Shown one piece after another: positions 54,115 to 61,078 of a stretch of 64,000 bases of DNA (within the stretch, counting starts at the first letter, position 1; every line of letters begins with the position of its first letter). The position numbers and the translations under genes are program-made. The stretch spans positions 1 to 64,000 of the IMG/VR virus record IMGVR_UViG_3300032287_002972; one strand, written 5' to 3'. A model generated the notes under the pieces. It saw nothing but the letters and a program-made list of their open reading frames with translations, ran no database searches and was not told the DNA's origin. This stretch comes from a virus.

Positions 54115-56121
54115 ATGGCAGTAGATTATTTTGACGAAGGTCAACAAACATCCTTTAAGAGAGGAAGAAAAGGTTCAAAAACACCAATTCTCGACAATTT
54201 TTCAAGAGATTTGAACAAATTGGCTGAAGAAGGAAAAATTGATCCGGTTATTGGTCGAGATTCTGAAGTAAAAAGAATCGCACAAATTATTTCAAGAAAG
54301 AAAAAAAATAATGTTGTGATTGTTGGTGATGCTGGTGTGGGTAAATCTGTATTAGTTGAAAAATTAGCTTTATTAATCGTTAAAGGAGAATGTCCTTCAA
54401 ATCTTTTAGATAAAAGAATATTATCCTTAGATTTAACTTCATTGGTGGCTGGAACAAAATATAGAGGTCAGTTTGAAGAAAGAATTAAAGCAATTTTAAA
54501 TGAGTTACAAAACGAACCAAACATCATTGTTTTTATTGATGAATTACATACAATGGTTGGTGCGGGTAATGCTAGTGGATCAATGGATGTTGCTAATATT
54601 TTAAAACCAGCACTTGCTCGTGGAGAAATTCAATGTATAGGTGCGACAACTTTTGATGAATATAAAAAACATATTGAAAAAGATGCGGCATTAGTTAGGA
54701 GATTTCAAAAGATTCTTTTAAAAGAACCAACAAAAAGTGAAACTATCCTCATTTTAAATAATCTAAAAGATGTTTACCAAAACTTCCATAAAGTCAATTA
54801 TAGTGATGATGTTGTGGAAACTATTGTGAATTTATCGGGACAATATATTACTGATAGACAATTTCCAGATAAGGCAATTGATATTTTAGATGAACTAGGT
54901 TCTAATAAAAAAATAAATATAAAATCACCCGAAGTAATTGAAGAATTAAAAAAAGAGATAGAAAAAATAAAAGAAAGTAAATTACAGGTAGTGAAAAATC
55001 AAAATTATGAACAAGCTGCCAAACTTAGAGACGAAGAAAAGAAACTTTTAGTTAAACTAGATACTGAAAAAACTGATTGGTCTGAAAAACAAAAGAATAA
55101 TTTAATTCCAATTAACGTAGATGATGTATATAATATTGTTTCTGAAATTACCGGAATACCAATTTCTAAGTTAGATAGTAATGAAACCGAAAAACTAATA
55201 AAACTTGAAGAAAAACTTTCTTCAAAAATTATTGGTCAAAATGATGCTATTTCAATTATATCTAAATCCATAAGAAGAAACAGAGTTGGTATCAAAGATA
55301 ATAATAGACCTATTGGTTCATTTATTTTTCTCGGTTCAACAGGTGTTGGTAAGACATACTTAGCGAAAACTATTGCTGAAGTTGTTTTTGGTGATCCAAA
55401 TAAAATGATTCGAGTTGATATGAGTGAATTCATGGAAAAACATAATGTTTCTCGTTTAATTGGTTCACCACCAGGATATATTGGTCATGACGAAGGTGGT
55501 CAATTAACTGAAAAGATAAAAAATAATCCGTTTTCAGTTATTCTTTTTGACGAAATAGAAAAGGCACATAAAGATGTTTATAATATTCTTTTACAAATAA
55601 TGGACGAAGGTCATCTTACCGATTCTTTTGGTAGAAAAGTTAATTTTACTAATACCATTATTATTATGACATCCAATGTTGGTGCCAAAAAAGTTTCAGA
55701 TTTTGGAAATGGTTTAGGGTTTGTTACATCTTCTAGTGAACTACAAAAAGATGAAGTAAAAAAGTCTATTGTAAAACAATCACTAAAACAACAATTCACA
55801 CCTGAATTTTTAAATCGGATTGATGATATTATATTATTTAATTCTTTAAACAATGATGATATTAAAAATATTATTGATATTGAATTAAATAAATTGGTTA
55901 AAAGACTTTCTGAAAAGAATTATACCATATCTTTTGATAAAAGTGTAAATGACCAAATTATTAATTTAAATACAATGGAAGAATATGGAGCAAGACCGAT
56001 TAGAAGAATTATTCAAAATTTATGTGAAGATTTTCTTTCTGACGAAATATTAAAAGGTAATATAAAGGAAAATTTACCAATAAATTTAAAATTCGAAGAA
56101 AATAAGATAATAATTTTTTAA
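54115..56121 (+). CDS. ClpC/ClpB-type AAA+ unfoldase
   Basis: The 668-residue ATPase has two AAA+ modules. The first has Walker A GDAGVGKS (71-78), FIDELHTMVGAG and an ATTFDEYKKHIEKD segment. The second has Walker A GSTGVGKT (407-414), SEFMEKHNVSRLIGSPPGYIG and FDEIEKAH. The middle contains a UVR-like motif (NYEQAAKLRDEEKKLL) as in ClpC. The N-terminal Clp-N repeats are missing. An LGF tripeptide (534-536) lies at the position of the ClpP-docking loop in ClpA/ClpC, so it may use host ClpP. No clpP gene is in the window. Confidence 0.92.
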   Translation: MAVDYFDEGQQTSFKRGRKGSKTPILDNFSRDLNKLAEEGKIDPVIGRDSEVKRIAQIISRKKKNNVVIVGDAGVGKSVLVEKLALLIVKGECPSNLLDKRILSLDLTSLVAGTKYRGQFEERIKAILNELQNEPNIIVFIDELHTMVGAGNASGSMDVANILKPALARGEIQCIGATTFDEYKKHIEKDAALVRRFQKILLKEPTKSETILILNNLKDVYQNFHKVNYSDDVVETIVNLSGQYITDRQFPDKAIDILDELGSNKKINIKSPEVIEELKKEIEKIKESKLQVVKNQNYEQAAKLRDEEKKLLVKLDTEKTDWSEKQKNNLIPINVDDVYNIVSEITGIPISKLDSNETEKLIKLEEKLSSKIIGQNDAISIISKSIRRNRVGIKDNNRPIGSFIFLGSTGVGKTYLAKTIAEVVFGDPNKMIRVDMSEFMEKHNVSRLIGSPPGYIGHDEGGQLTEKIKNNPFSVILFDEIEKAHKDVYNILLQIMDEGHLTDSFGRKVNFTNTIIIMTSNVGAKKVSDFGNGLGFVTSSSELQKDEVKKSIVKQSLKQQFTPEFLNRIDDIILFNSLNNDDIKNIIDIELNKLVKRLSEKNYTISFDKSVNDQIINLNTMEEYGARPIRRIIQNLCEDFLSDEILKGNIKENLPINLKFEENKIIIF

Positions 56122-56125
56122 TTTT

Positions 56126-56157
56126 TTTGTTCTTTTGAGAAATTGTATATATTTATA
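56126..56157 (+). promoter_or_regulatory. Promoter-like TTTG-N18-TATATTTA/TATTTATA before the small RNA
   Basis: TTTG is at 56126-56129 and TATATTTA at 56148-56155. The same bases contain the TATTTATA octamer at 56150-56157. No protein start follows for 170 bases; the structured RNA does. Confidence 0.5.
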
Positions 56158-56162
56158 TTCAT

Positions 56163-56270
56163 ATATCTTTTATAAATAAGGAATCTTTGCCGATATCCTT
56201 TCGTTTAAGTCGTGGAGTTGAATCCACAAATGACCTGTAAGCCTCGACCCCAAATCGAGGCTTTTTTTTT
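56163..56270 (+). ncRNA. Candidate three-hairpin small RNA
   Basis: The stretch between the unfoldase and a hypothetical gene encodes no protein but three successive hairpins. The first is AAGGAATC/GAT-A-TCCTT (56178-56200), an 8-bp stem with one bulged A. The second is GTC-GTGGA/TCCAC-AAAT-GAC (56209-56234). The third is a GCCTCGA/TCGAGGC terminator. It has its own promoter-like sequence and terminator and is less AT-rich than its surroundings. It is not a tRNA and matches no RNA family that I recognise. The 5' end is approximate. Confidence 0.55.
56241..56270 (+). terminator. Rho-independent terminator of the small RNA
   Basis: A seven-base GC-rich stem (GCCTCGA/TCGAGGC), a seven-base loop and a run of nine T residues form a textbook terminator on the plus strand. 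Confidence 0.92.
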
Positions 56271-56301
56271 ATCAAAATTTTTTTTTATCAAAAATATTTA
56301 T

Positions 56302-56309
56302 TATATTTG
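56302..56309 (+). promoter_or_regulatory. TATATTTG -7 element
   Basis: The box matches the host-type -7 element and lies 22 bases before the ATG at 56332. A clear TTG at the -33 position is lacking (TTTT instead). Confidence 0.4.
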
Positions 56310-56331
56310 TCTTATTAATTAAAAAAAAAAC

Positions 56332-56646
56332 ATGACAAAAGATACTACAACATTAAAATTAACCATACATGGTAAATACGATAATTATACTGATTTTTAT
56401 GCGATGAATAAGAATATTATATATAATAACATAATTGATTTATTTGAATGTTTTAAAGAAGATGAAAAAAAACGTTTAGTTTTAAAATTGTCTGCTAATA
56501 TTGAAAATATTAAATGGAAAACTGATTTAGAATTTACAAGAGAAGAGATACATATTCTTAAAAGGGATGTGTTACCTTATTTTGAAGAACTTGAAGAATA
56601 CGAAACTTGTGAACGAGTAATTAATTTATGTAAACTTTTAGAATAA
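56332..56646 (+). CDS. Hypothetical 104-residue protein
   Basis: The protein has a beta-strand start (TTTLKLTIHGKYDNYTDFYAM) and a helical, acidic rest (IDLFECFKEDEKKRLVLKLSANIENI ... ILKRDVLPYFEELEEYETCERVINLCKLL). It may be an early protein because it follows a TATATTTG box. It ends at a bidirectional terminator. Family unknown. Confidence 0.6.
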   Translation: MTKDTTTLKLTIHGKYDNYTDFYAMNKNIIYNNIIDLFECFKEDEKKRLVLKLSANIENIKWKTDLEFTREEIHILKRDVLPYFEELEEYETCERVINLCKLLE

Positions 56647-56677
56647 AAAAGGGAAGAATTTAAAACTCTTCCCTTTT
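56647..56677. terminator. Bidirectional terminator between convergent genes
   Basis: AAAAGGGAAGA pairs with TCTTCCCTTTT around a nine-base loop, next to the stop of the plus-strand gene and 21 bases from the stop of the minus-strand gene. Confidence 0.85.
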
Positions 56678-56697
56678 AAAATTTAATTAAAGTAATG

Positions 56698-56865
56698 TTA
56701 CCATCCTTTTCCTGATACATTACTGTCTTTAGCAAGAGTAAATCCTACCGCACTTAGTATAGTGCTAATCATTCCAGCTTGGCTAGCGCTAATCCAATCC
56801 ATGTAAGTTGCGAAAGAAACTAGTGCTAGTACTAATCCTGCAACTGTGGTTTTCCAATTTTTCAT
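56698..56865 (-). CDS. Small membrane protein, holin-like (55 residues)
   Basis: The ORF from ATG 56865 to TAA 56698 encodes MKNWKTTVAGLVLALVSFAT followed by YMDWISASQAGMISTILSAVGFTLAKDSN. It has a hydrophobic helix (about 8-22), a second amphipathic or hydrophobic helix (28-45) and a polar end. This layout is common in small phage membrane proteins, including holins and pinholins. A late box is 32 bases upstream. It lies beside another small membrane protein and an SGNH hydrolase, which may together form a lysis unit. Role not proven. Confidence 0.65.
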   Translation of the reverse strand: MKNWKTTVAGLVLALVSFATYMDWISASQAGMISTILSAVGFTLAKDSNVSGKGW

Positions 56866-56897
56866 AATTTTTAATTTTTTAAAAAAATTTATTTGTT

Positions 56898-56905
56898 TAT
56901 AAATA
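56898..56905 (-). promoter_or_regulatory. Putative late promoter box TATTTATA
   Basis: The box precedes the 55-residue membrane protein and lies between it and the 87-residue gene's stop. Confidence 0.45.
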
Positions 56906-56927
56906 TCAATATTTTTTAAAATATGAT

Positions 56928-57191
56928 TTATTCTTCAGATGTTGATTCATTTTTTTCTAAATTTTTTTTGTTTATCCATTTATCTAATGATGCTATTCCA
57001 AATGAACCAAGTGTGATTACTAGAAATCCATCAAAAATAAATTCATTAATTAAAAGTTGTTTTCCCATCCAACCTGTAATTATATCGACAATCATGGTTA
57101 AAACCATCATTATAAAGGATATAAACCCTACTACTGATTTCTCATTAATTGAATTTTTATCATCAATTAATTCTTTTATAAATTTTTTCAT
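56928..57191 (-). CDS. Small membrane protein with two transmembrane helices, holin-like
   Basis: The 87-residue protein has a charged N-terminus, then VVGFISFIMMVLTMIVDIITGWMG (TM1, about 20-43) and FDGFLVITLGSFGIASLDKWI (TM2, about 53-73). A charged C-terminal tail follows (KKNLEKNESTSEE). The topology (two helices, short loop, charged ends) suits a class II-type holin or antiholin. A late box lies 20 bases upstream. The overlap with a plus-strand ORF in this region is a shadow. Confidence 0.65.
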   Translation of the reverse strand: MKKFIKELIDDKNSINEKSVVGFISFIMMVLTMIVDIITGWMGKQLLINEFIFDGFLVITLGSFGIASLDKWINKKNLEKNESTSEE

Positions 57192-57211
57192 TTTATTTAT
57201 CTTTGGTTAAT

Positions 57212-57250
57212 TATAAATATCAGTTAAACAACTGATATAATATATTTATA
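57212..57250. promoter_or_regulatory. Divergent TATTTATA boxes
   Basis: The leftward box at 57212-57219 serves the 87-residue membrane protein. The rightward box at 57243-57250 serves the SGNH hydrolase at 57270. The arrangement resembles that at 17671-17703. Confidence 0.5.
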
Positions 57251-57269
57251 TATAAGAAAATTATAACAA

Positions 57270-57872
57270 ATGAAAGAATTTTTTTTAATATTCGTATTAA
57301 TACTGTTTCCGATAATTAAACAGGATAATGATATTAGTTTAAATAAAGTCCCTGTTTTATTTATAGGTGATTCTCATACCTCTAATCATTCATGGGGGTG
57401 GCAGATACTTCTTAGAAATAAAACTAAATTAGAATTACATAATACTTCTGTTGTTGGTAAACATGTATCCACAATGGTTAAAACATCTAAAAAAACGATC
57501 ACACCATATTTTAAGTATTGTTTTATATATGGAGGTGTGAATGATATATATTCAAAACGAAATCCATATTTAGTATACAAAGATATTCAAACTATGGTAA
57601 ATATATGTAATTTAAATAATGTTAAACCTATAGTTATTGTTGGTTTAAACATAAACGAATGTATAAAAACCACAAAAAACCAAGAATATTTTAAACAAAA
57701 CTATATTAAATATCAACAGTTATTAAATGATAGTATTGTTGGTGCTAAAATAATTAATATTAATAATATTAACAGAAATGATTGTTTTGATTGGATTTGT
57801 CATATGAAATATTCTGGACATAAAAAATTATCAGACATAGTAATAAAAGAAATGAATTTTAAATCATATTAA
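57270..57872 (+). CDS. SGNH/GDSL-type hydrolase with N-terminal hydrophobic segment
   Basis: The 200-residue protein starts with MKEFFLIFVLILFPIIKQ, a signal peptide or anchor. Block I is VLFIGDSH with Ser35. Block III is YGGVND (87-92). A His-containing end (DWICHMKYSGHKKLSD) supplies the block V His. SGNH hydrolases act as esterases, for example deacetylating polysaccharides or peptidoglycan. The position beside two holin-like genes suggests envelope attack or lysis; receptor modification is also possible. It has its own late box. Confidence 0.7.
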   Translation: MKEFFLIFVLILFPIIKQDNDISLNKVPVLFIGDSHTSNHSWGWQILLRNKTKLELHNTSVVGKHVSTMVKTSKKTITPYFKYCFIYGGVNDIYSKRNPYLVYKDIQTMVNICNLNNVKPIVIVGLNINECIKTTKNQEYFKQNYIKYQQLLNDSIVGAKIININNINRNDCFDWICHMKYSGHKKLSDIVIKEMNFKSY

Positions 57873-57904
57873 TTTGGTATTATGATTTTTTTTTTGTATA
57901 TTTA
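57873..57904 (+). promoter_or_regulatory. TTTG-N20-TATATTTA promoter-like sequence
   Basis: TTTG at 57873-57876 and TATATTTA at 57897-57904 are 20 bases apart, one base longer than the consensus. The glycosyltransferase starts at 57923. Confidence 0.4.
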
Positions 57905-57922
57905 TTCAATTAAATATTTTAT

Positions 57923-58609
57923 ATGTCGTATCCTGAAGAAATCATAAGTGTTGTCATTTCAACAAGAAAAATTGATGATTCTAATGTACTAAAACTTAAA
58001 AAAAAGTTTTCACATCCAAGAACAGAAATATTGGTTTATGAAAATAATAATGATTTTTCTCTTTCTAAATTATATAATAAAGGTTTAGAAGAATCATCTA
58101 ACAATATTGTTGTTTTTATGCACGACGATATCGATATTGAAACACCTAACGTTGCTCACATTATAAATCAATTATTTAGTAAATTTCCTGACCATGGTAT
58201 TATTGGTTTGGCCGGTACAGATGAATTAGTAAGTGGTGTGTGGTGGGAAAAAAGAGATAAATTGTATGGTAAAGTAAAACATCAACATAATGGAAAAATT
58301 CATTGTAATCATTACTCAGAAAGTTTAGGATTTAATCTAAAAGATGTTGTTGCCGTTGATGGTTTGTTTTTTGCAGTACATAAGAATAGAATCAAAGAAA
58401 AATTTGACGAGACCTTTGACGGGTTCCATTTTTATGACATACCTTTTTGTGTTTTAAATTATTTACAAGGTGTTAAAATTGGTGTAACAACTAAAATCAT
58501 GGTAGTACACAAATCAATAGGACAAGTAAATGAACAATGGGTAAATAATAAATTAATTTTTGAAAAAAAATATGGTAATCATTTACCATTATTAATAAAA
58601 ACTTTTTAA
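57923..58609 (+). CDS. Glycosyltransferase family 2-like
   Basis: The 228-residue protein starts ISVVISTRKIDDSNVLKLKKKF. FSLSKLYNKGLEESSNNIVVFMHDDIDI gives the DxD-like HDDIDI donor-metal site. The remainder (GIIGLAGTDELVSGVWW, VVAVDGLFFAVHKNRI, FDETFDGFHFYDIPFC, VHKSIGQVNEQWVNNK) is characteristic of a compact GT2 subgroup. The acceptor is unknown. It is the fourth glycosyltransferase in this window. Confidence 0.82.
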   Translation: MSYPEEIISVVISTRKIDDSNVLKLKKKFSHPRTEILVYENNNDFSLSKLYNKGLEESSNNIVVFMHDDIDIETPNVAHIINQLFSKFPDHGIIGLAGTDELVSGVWWEKRDKLYGKVKHQHNGKIHCNHYSESLGFNLKDVVAVDGLFFAVHKNRIKEKFDETFDGFHFYDIPFCVLNYLQGVKIGVTTKIMVVHKSIGQVNEQWVNNKLIFEKKYGNHLPLLIKTF

Positions 58610-58621
58610 GTTTAATCCATA

Positions 58622-58629
58622 TATTTATA
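58622..58629 (+). promoter_or_regulatory. Putative late promoter box TATTTATA
   Basis: It lies 17 bases before the ATG at 58647. The tmRNA may be read from the same transcript, because no terminator separates them. Confidence 0.45.
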
Positions 58630-58646
58630 ATTAAAAAAACCGAATT

Positions 58647-58868
58647 ATGAAAAATTTGTTAGAAAACATTAAAACTTTTTTTGGTGTTGGTAAAAATGTT
58701 GAATCAGCAAAAAATGAAACAATTGTTGATGTTAAACCACAAGTAACCGAAAAAAAATCAAGTGTTAAGCAATCGAAACCTAAGAAAAAATCAACGGAGG
58801 AGATTCCTACAATTACACTTGATACTGTAACAATCACCGCAAGTAAAAAAGAATCAGAAGGAAACTAA
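58647..58868 (+). CDS. Hypothetical 73-residue lysine-rich protein
   Basis: The N-terminal part (NLLENIKTFFGVGKNVESAK) may form an amphipathic helix. It is followed by a disordered lysine-rich part (KSSVKQSKPKKKSTEE) and a strand-like TITLDTVTITASK. Immediately downstream is the tmRNA (17 bases), so the two are probably co-transcribed. Unknown function. Confidence 0.55.
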   Translation: MKNLLENIKTFFGVGKNVESAKNETIVDVKPQVTEKKSSVKQSKPKKKSTEEIPTITLDTVTITASKKESEGN

Positions 58869-58885
58869 TTTATTTTTTTATTAAT

Positions 58886-59309
58886 GGGGATGACATAGAA
58901 TCGATTGGTGTTAATATTGTGAGTAGGCACGTAGTCGGATTTCATCTACGACTTTAATAAATGGTGGAAAAAATTAGACGGAGACGTTTACAAAAACATG
59001 GAAATTGTTGGTTTACTAGCAACTTCTAACGTGGAAGTAGCCTAAGGGTAAAAACACGAAACGGGTCGGTGGACATATAACCTTGGAACAGAAGTCCCTA
59101 CGGTGTGATACAACCATAAAAGTGTCAAAGGTCTAGTTCAGAGAACTACCTATAAACCCATGAAAATGGTAAAAGTGAACTCGACACAGTTTTCGGTAAC
59201 AATGTCAAAATAGGAACCAAATATTTGTCAGTTGTGAATTAATTGAATAAACGTGTAGTCTATTTATGGTATTGCAAACAAGACCTGGTGGCAGTGACCA
59301 GCATCTCCA
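58886..59309 (+). ncRNA. ssrA: tmRNA (transfer-messenger RNA)
   Basis: tmRNA rescues stalled ribosomes by acting as tRNA and then as mRNA for a degradation tag. The 5' end GGGGATG (58886-58892) pairs with CATCTCC (59302-59308) as a seven-pair acceptor stem with one G-U. A T arm CTGGT/ACCAG (59285-59301) with a seven-base loop abuts it. TTGGTGTTAATATTGTGAG (5' side) pairs imperfectly with CTATTTATGGTATTGCAA (3' side) as the long H2 helix. AAACGTGTAG before the 3' arm resembles the conserved 3' part of bacterial tmRNAs. The likely tag frame runs from GGA 58980 to TAA 59045 (GDVYKNMEIV ... SNVEVA). CCA is not encoded, and the T loop (GGCAGTG) lacks TTCGAAT. A terminator follows at once. Confidence 0.82.
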
Positions 59310-59316
59310 CTTAAAC

Positions 59317-59349
59317 AAAAAAACCCACCAATTGGTGGGTTTTTTTTTT
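59317..59349 (+). terminator. Terminator of the tmRNA
   Basis: A perfect palindrome CCCACCAATTGGTGGG flanked by A7 and T9 follows the tmRNA by seven bases. It is a very strong intrinsic terminator. Confidence 0.93.
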
Positions 59350-59350
59350 G

Positions 59351-59574
59351 TAAAGATTTTCTTAAATGAATGTTTTAAATTAATAATTTAGATTTTTTAA
59401 TAAATATATCATAATAATATATTTTTTTTTTATAAATGTAAACACTATAAACAAACAAAGGAGTCAAATTGACTCCTTTGTTGAGATTTTGATACCTCCT
59501 TTCGTTTTTAGTTTATTTATTATCATATAGCGACCAACCATATGAGTCTATTAATAAATATCACAAAATTTATT
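59351..59574. other. Non-coding stretch with a 12-bp hairpin
   Basis: No gene is visible in these 224 AT-rich bases. One hairpin is clear: CAAAGGAGTCAA/TTGACTCCTTTG at 59456-59480. It may end leftward transcription after 59575, although it lacks a strong T tract in that direction. A CCTCCTTTCG segment follows (about 59504-59513). Otherwise I see nothing. Confidence 0.6.
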
Positions 59575-60477
59575 TTAGGTATACATTTTAGCTAATGTTT
59601 TTAAAACAGGTAATGATAACATACCCATAAACCCACCCATACCATTAGTTTTTGTTTCTTCTTTATTTGGTGTTAAATCACTCTCATTTGAATTTTGTGC
59701 GATAAATTCACTAAGTTTAGGATTATTAGATATTTCTTCTCTAAAATTTTCGTCTTTTTCTAATCTATCTTCAAAAGAGGTGAAATTTGGTAAACCAAAC
59801 ATTTGTAAAACATTATTTGCCATTATGAATCTTCTAAAAGAATCTCTTCTATCTTGTCTTGATCTAAATTTTAACCACCATTTTTGAATAAAATTACTTG
59901 GTTCCATTCCTCTTTTCGCAATATATTTTGATAATCTTTCACCTTGATAAAATCCTTTAAGACCTGTGCTAAATTTACCTCCTGTTGTTGTACTTTTTAA
60001 TCCTGTTTTAATTGCTGCTAATGGTTTTACTTTTGATAATACATTAGATAAACTACTAAACGCCTCTTTTATTTTACTTCCCCACGATGTATTCACTTTA
60101 CTTATTTGATTAATAGTTTTATTAACTGCTGGATTATTAGTTTTTTCCACAACTTTTTCTAAAGTATTTGTTAATTTTGGGTTTTTAGTTAATGCGTTTA
60201 CTAAATTATCACTATTTTTTAATGATAATTTACTCACACCTTGTAATGATTTAATAAATGGTTTAACTAAAATATCACCTACTGTTGGTATTAAAGCAAT
60301 CAACATTAATGCTGCATATAGTTTTTCACCTTTTTTTAAATAATATAAAATCAATGCAATATCCGCTAGTTCACCTATTACAGGTATGAAACCTGCCGCC
60401 ATTAATATATTTTCTAAAGTAAATAATGCTTCGTTAAGTAACTGTTTTTCCTCTAATAATTGTTGTTTTGTTTTCAT
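59575..60477 (-). CDS. Membrane-active virion-type protein (300 residues)
   Basis: The N-terminus (KQQLLEEKQLLNEALFTLENI) carries [LI]xE motifs. A hydrophobic block follows (about 25-80: ILMAAGFIPVIGELADIALILYYLKKGEKLYAALMLIALIPTVGD). Its GxIPxxGExxD...Y...G....A......IPxxGD pattern resembles the membrane-inserting helices that precede toxin domains in polymorphic toxins, and it is also seen in ejection proteins. The remainder is charged and helical with a DRRDSFRRFI segment. It could help DNA entry into the host; the role is inferred. Confidence 0.5.
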   Translation of the reverse strand: MKTKQQLLEEKQLLNEALFTLENILMAAGFIPVIGELADIALILYYLKKGEKLYAALMLIALIPTVGDILVKPFIKSLQGVSKLSLKNSDNLVNALTKNPKLTNTLEKVVEKTNNPAVNKTINQISKVNTSWGSKIKEAFSSLSNVLSKVKPLAAIKTGLKSTTTGGKFSTGLKGFYQGERLSKYIAKRGMEPSNFIQKWWLKFRSRQDRRDSFRRFIMANNVLQMFGLPNFTSFEDRLEKDENFREEISNNPKLSEFIAQNSNESDLTPNKEETKTNGMGGFMGMLSLPVLKTLAKMYT

Positions 60478-60478
60478 A

Positions 60479-61066
60479 TTAATGTATCAATTTACAAAAT
60501 TTTTCAGATAATACTTCTGATATATTTGATTGTCTTATAGCTTCACCAAATAAGTTTCCAGTTAATGTTGTTCCTGCAGATTTTAAATTAAGTCCATAAT
60601 CATTACTATCAATACCAGATATTTTCGACCCTAATTTTCTTACAATTACCTCTAATATTGCGTCTATAAGTTTTGGCATTCCATTATTTGACATACATGA
60701 TTCATGATTTTTAAATGGTCTTAAAAGGTCTAATGGACTGTAATCAGCAAGAAATTGAGCAGCAGTTGTTGAAATATCCGAATTTGCTCCAAAAATTTCT
60801 TTTATAACATATTGAATTATATATTCTCTAACACCAGATAATGTAGAGTTAGTTAATACAGATTTCCAATCAACCTTATCTAATTGTGATTTAATATCAA
60901 TTTCATTAATATCGTAACCTTCGTTTATTAATTTTATTGATATTTCTAATAAACGTTGGTTACGATAAGACTCATCACGAATATCTTTCAATTCATTAAA
61001 ATAATTATCTATTCTTAATTTTCTCTCTTCAAGAATTGTTTCTTTTATTTTTTGTTTTAATTCCAT
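60479..61066 (-). CDS. Hypothetical 195-residue protein of the right-end cluster
   Basis: The N-terminal charged helix (MELKQKIKETILEERKLR) carries ILE, an [LI]xE motif. The rest is helical and compact (VREYIIQYVIKEIFGANSDISTTAAQFLADYSPLDLLRPFKNHESC ... KLIDAILEVIVRKLG). It lies between two large proteins and is coupled by one base to the next gene. Not recognised. Confidence 0.55.
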   Translation of the reverse strand: MELKQKIKETILEERKLRIDNYFNELKDIRDESYRNQRLLEISIKLINEGYDINEIDIKSQLDKVDWKSVLTNSTLSGVREYIIQYVIKEIFGANSDISTTAAQFLADYSPLDLLRPFKNHESCMSNNGMPKLIDAILEVIVRKLGSKISGIDSNDYGLNLKSAGTTLTGNLFGEAIRQSNISEVLSEKFCKLIH

Positions 61067-61078
61067 AATGTTTTTATT

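Noticed and set aside
56163-56270. tRNA gene
   Set aside because: GTGGA-GTTGAA-TCCAC looks like a T arm, but there is no acceptor stem, anticodon arm or 7-base T loop. I saw no convincing tRNA elsewhere in the window.
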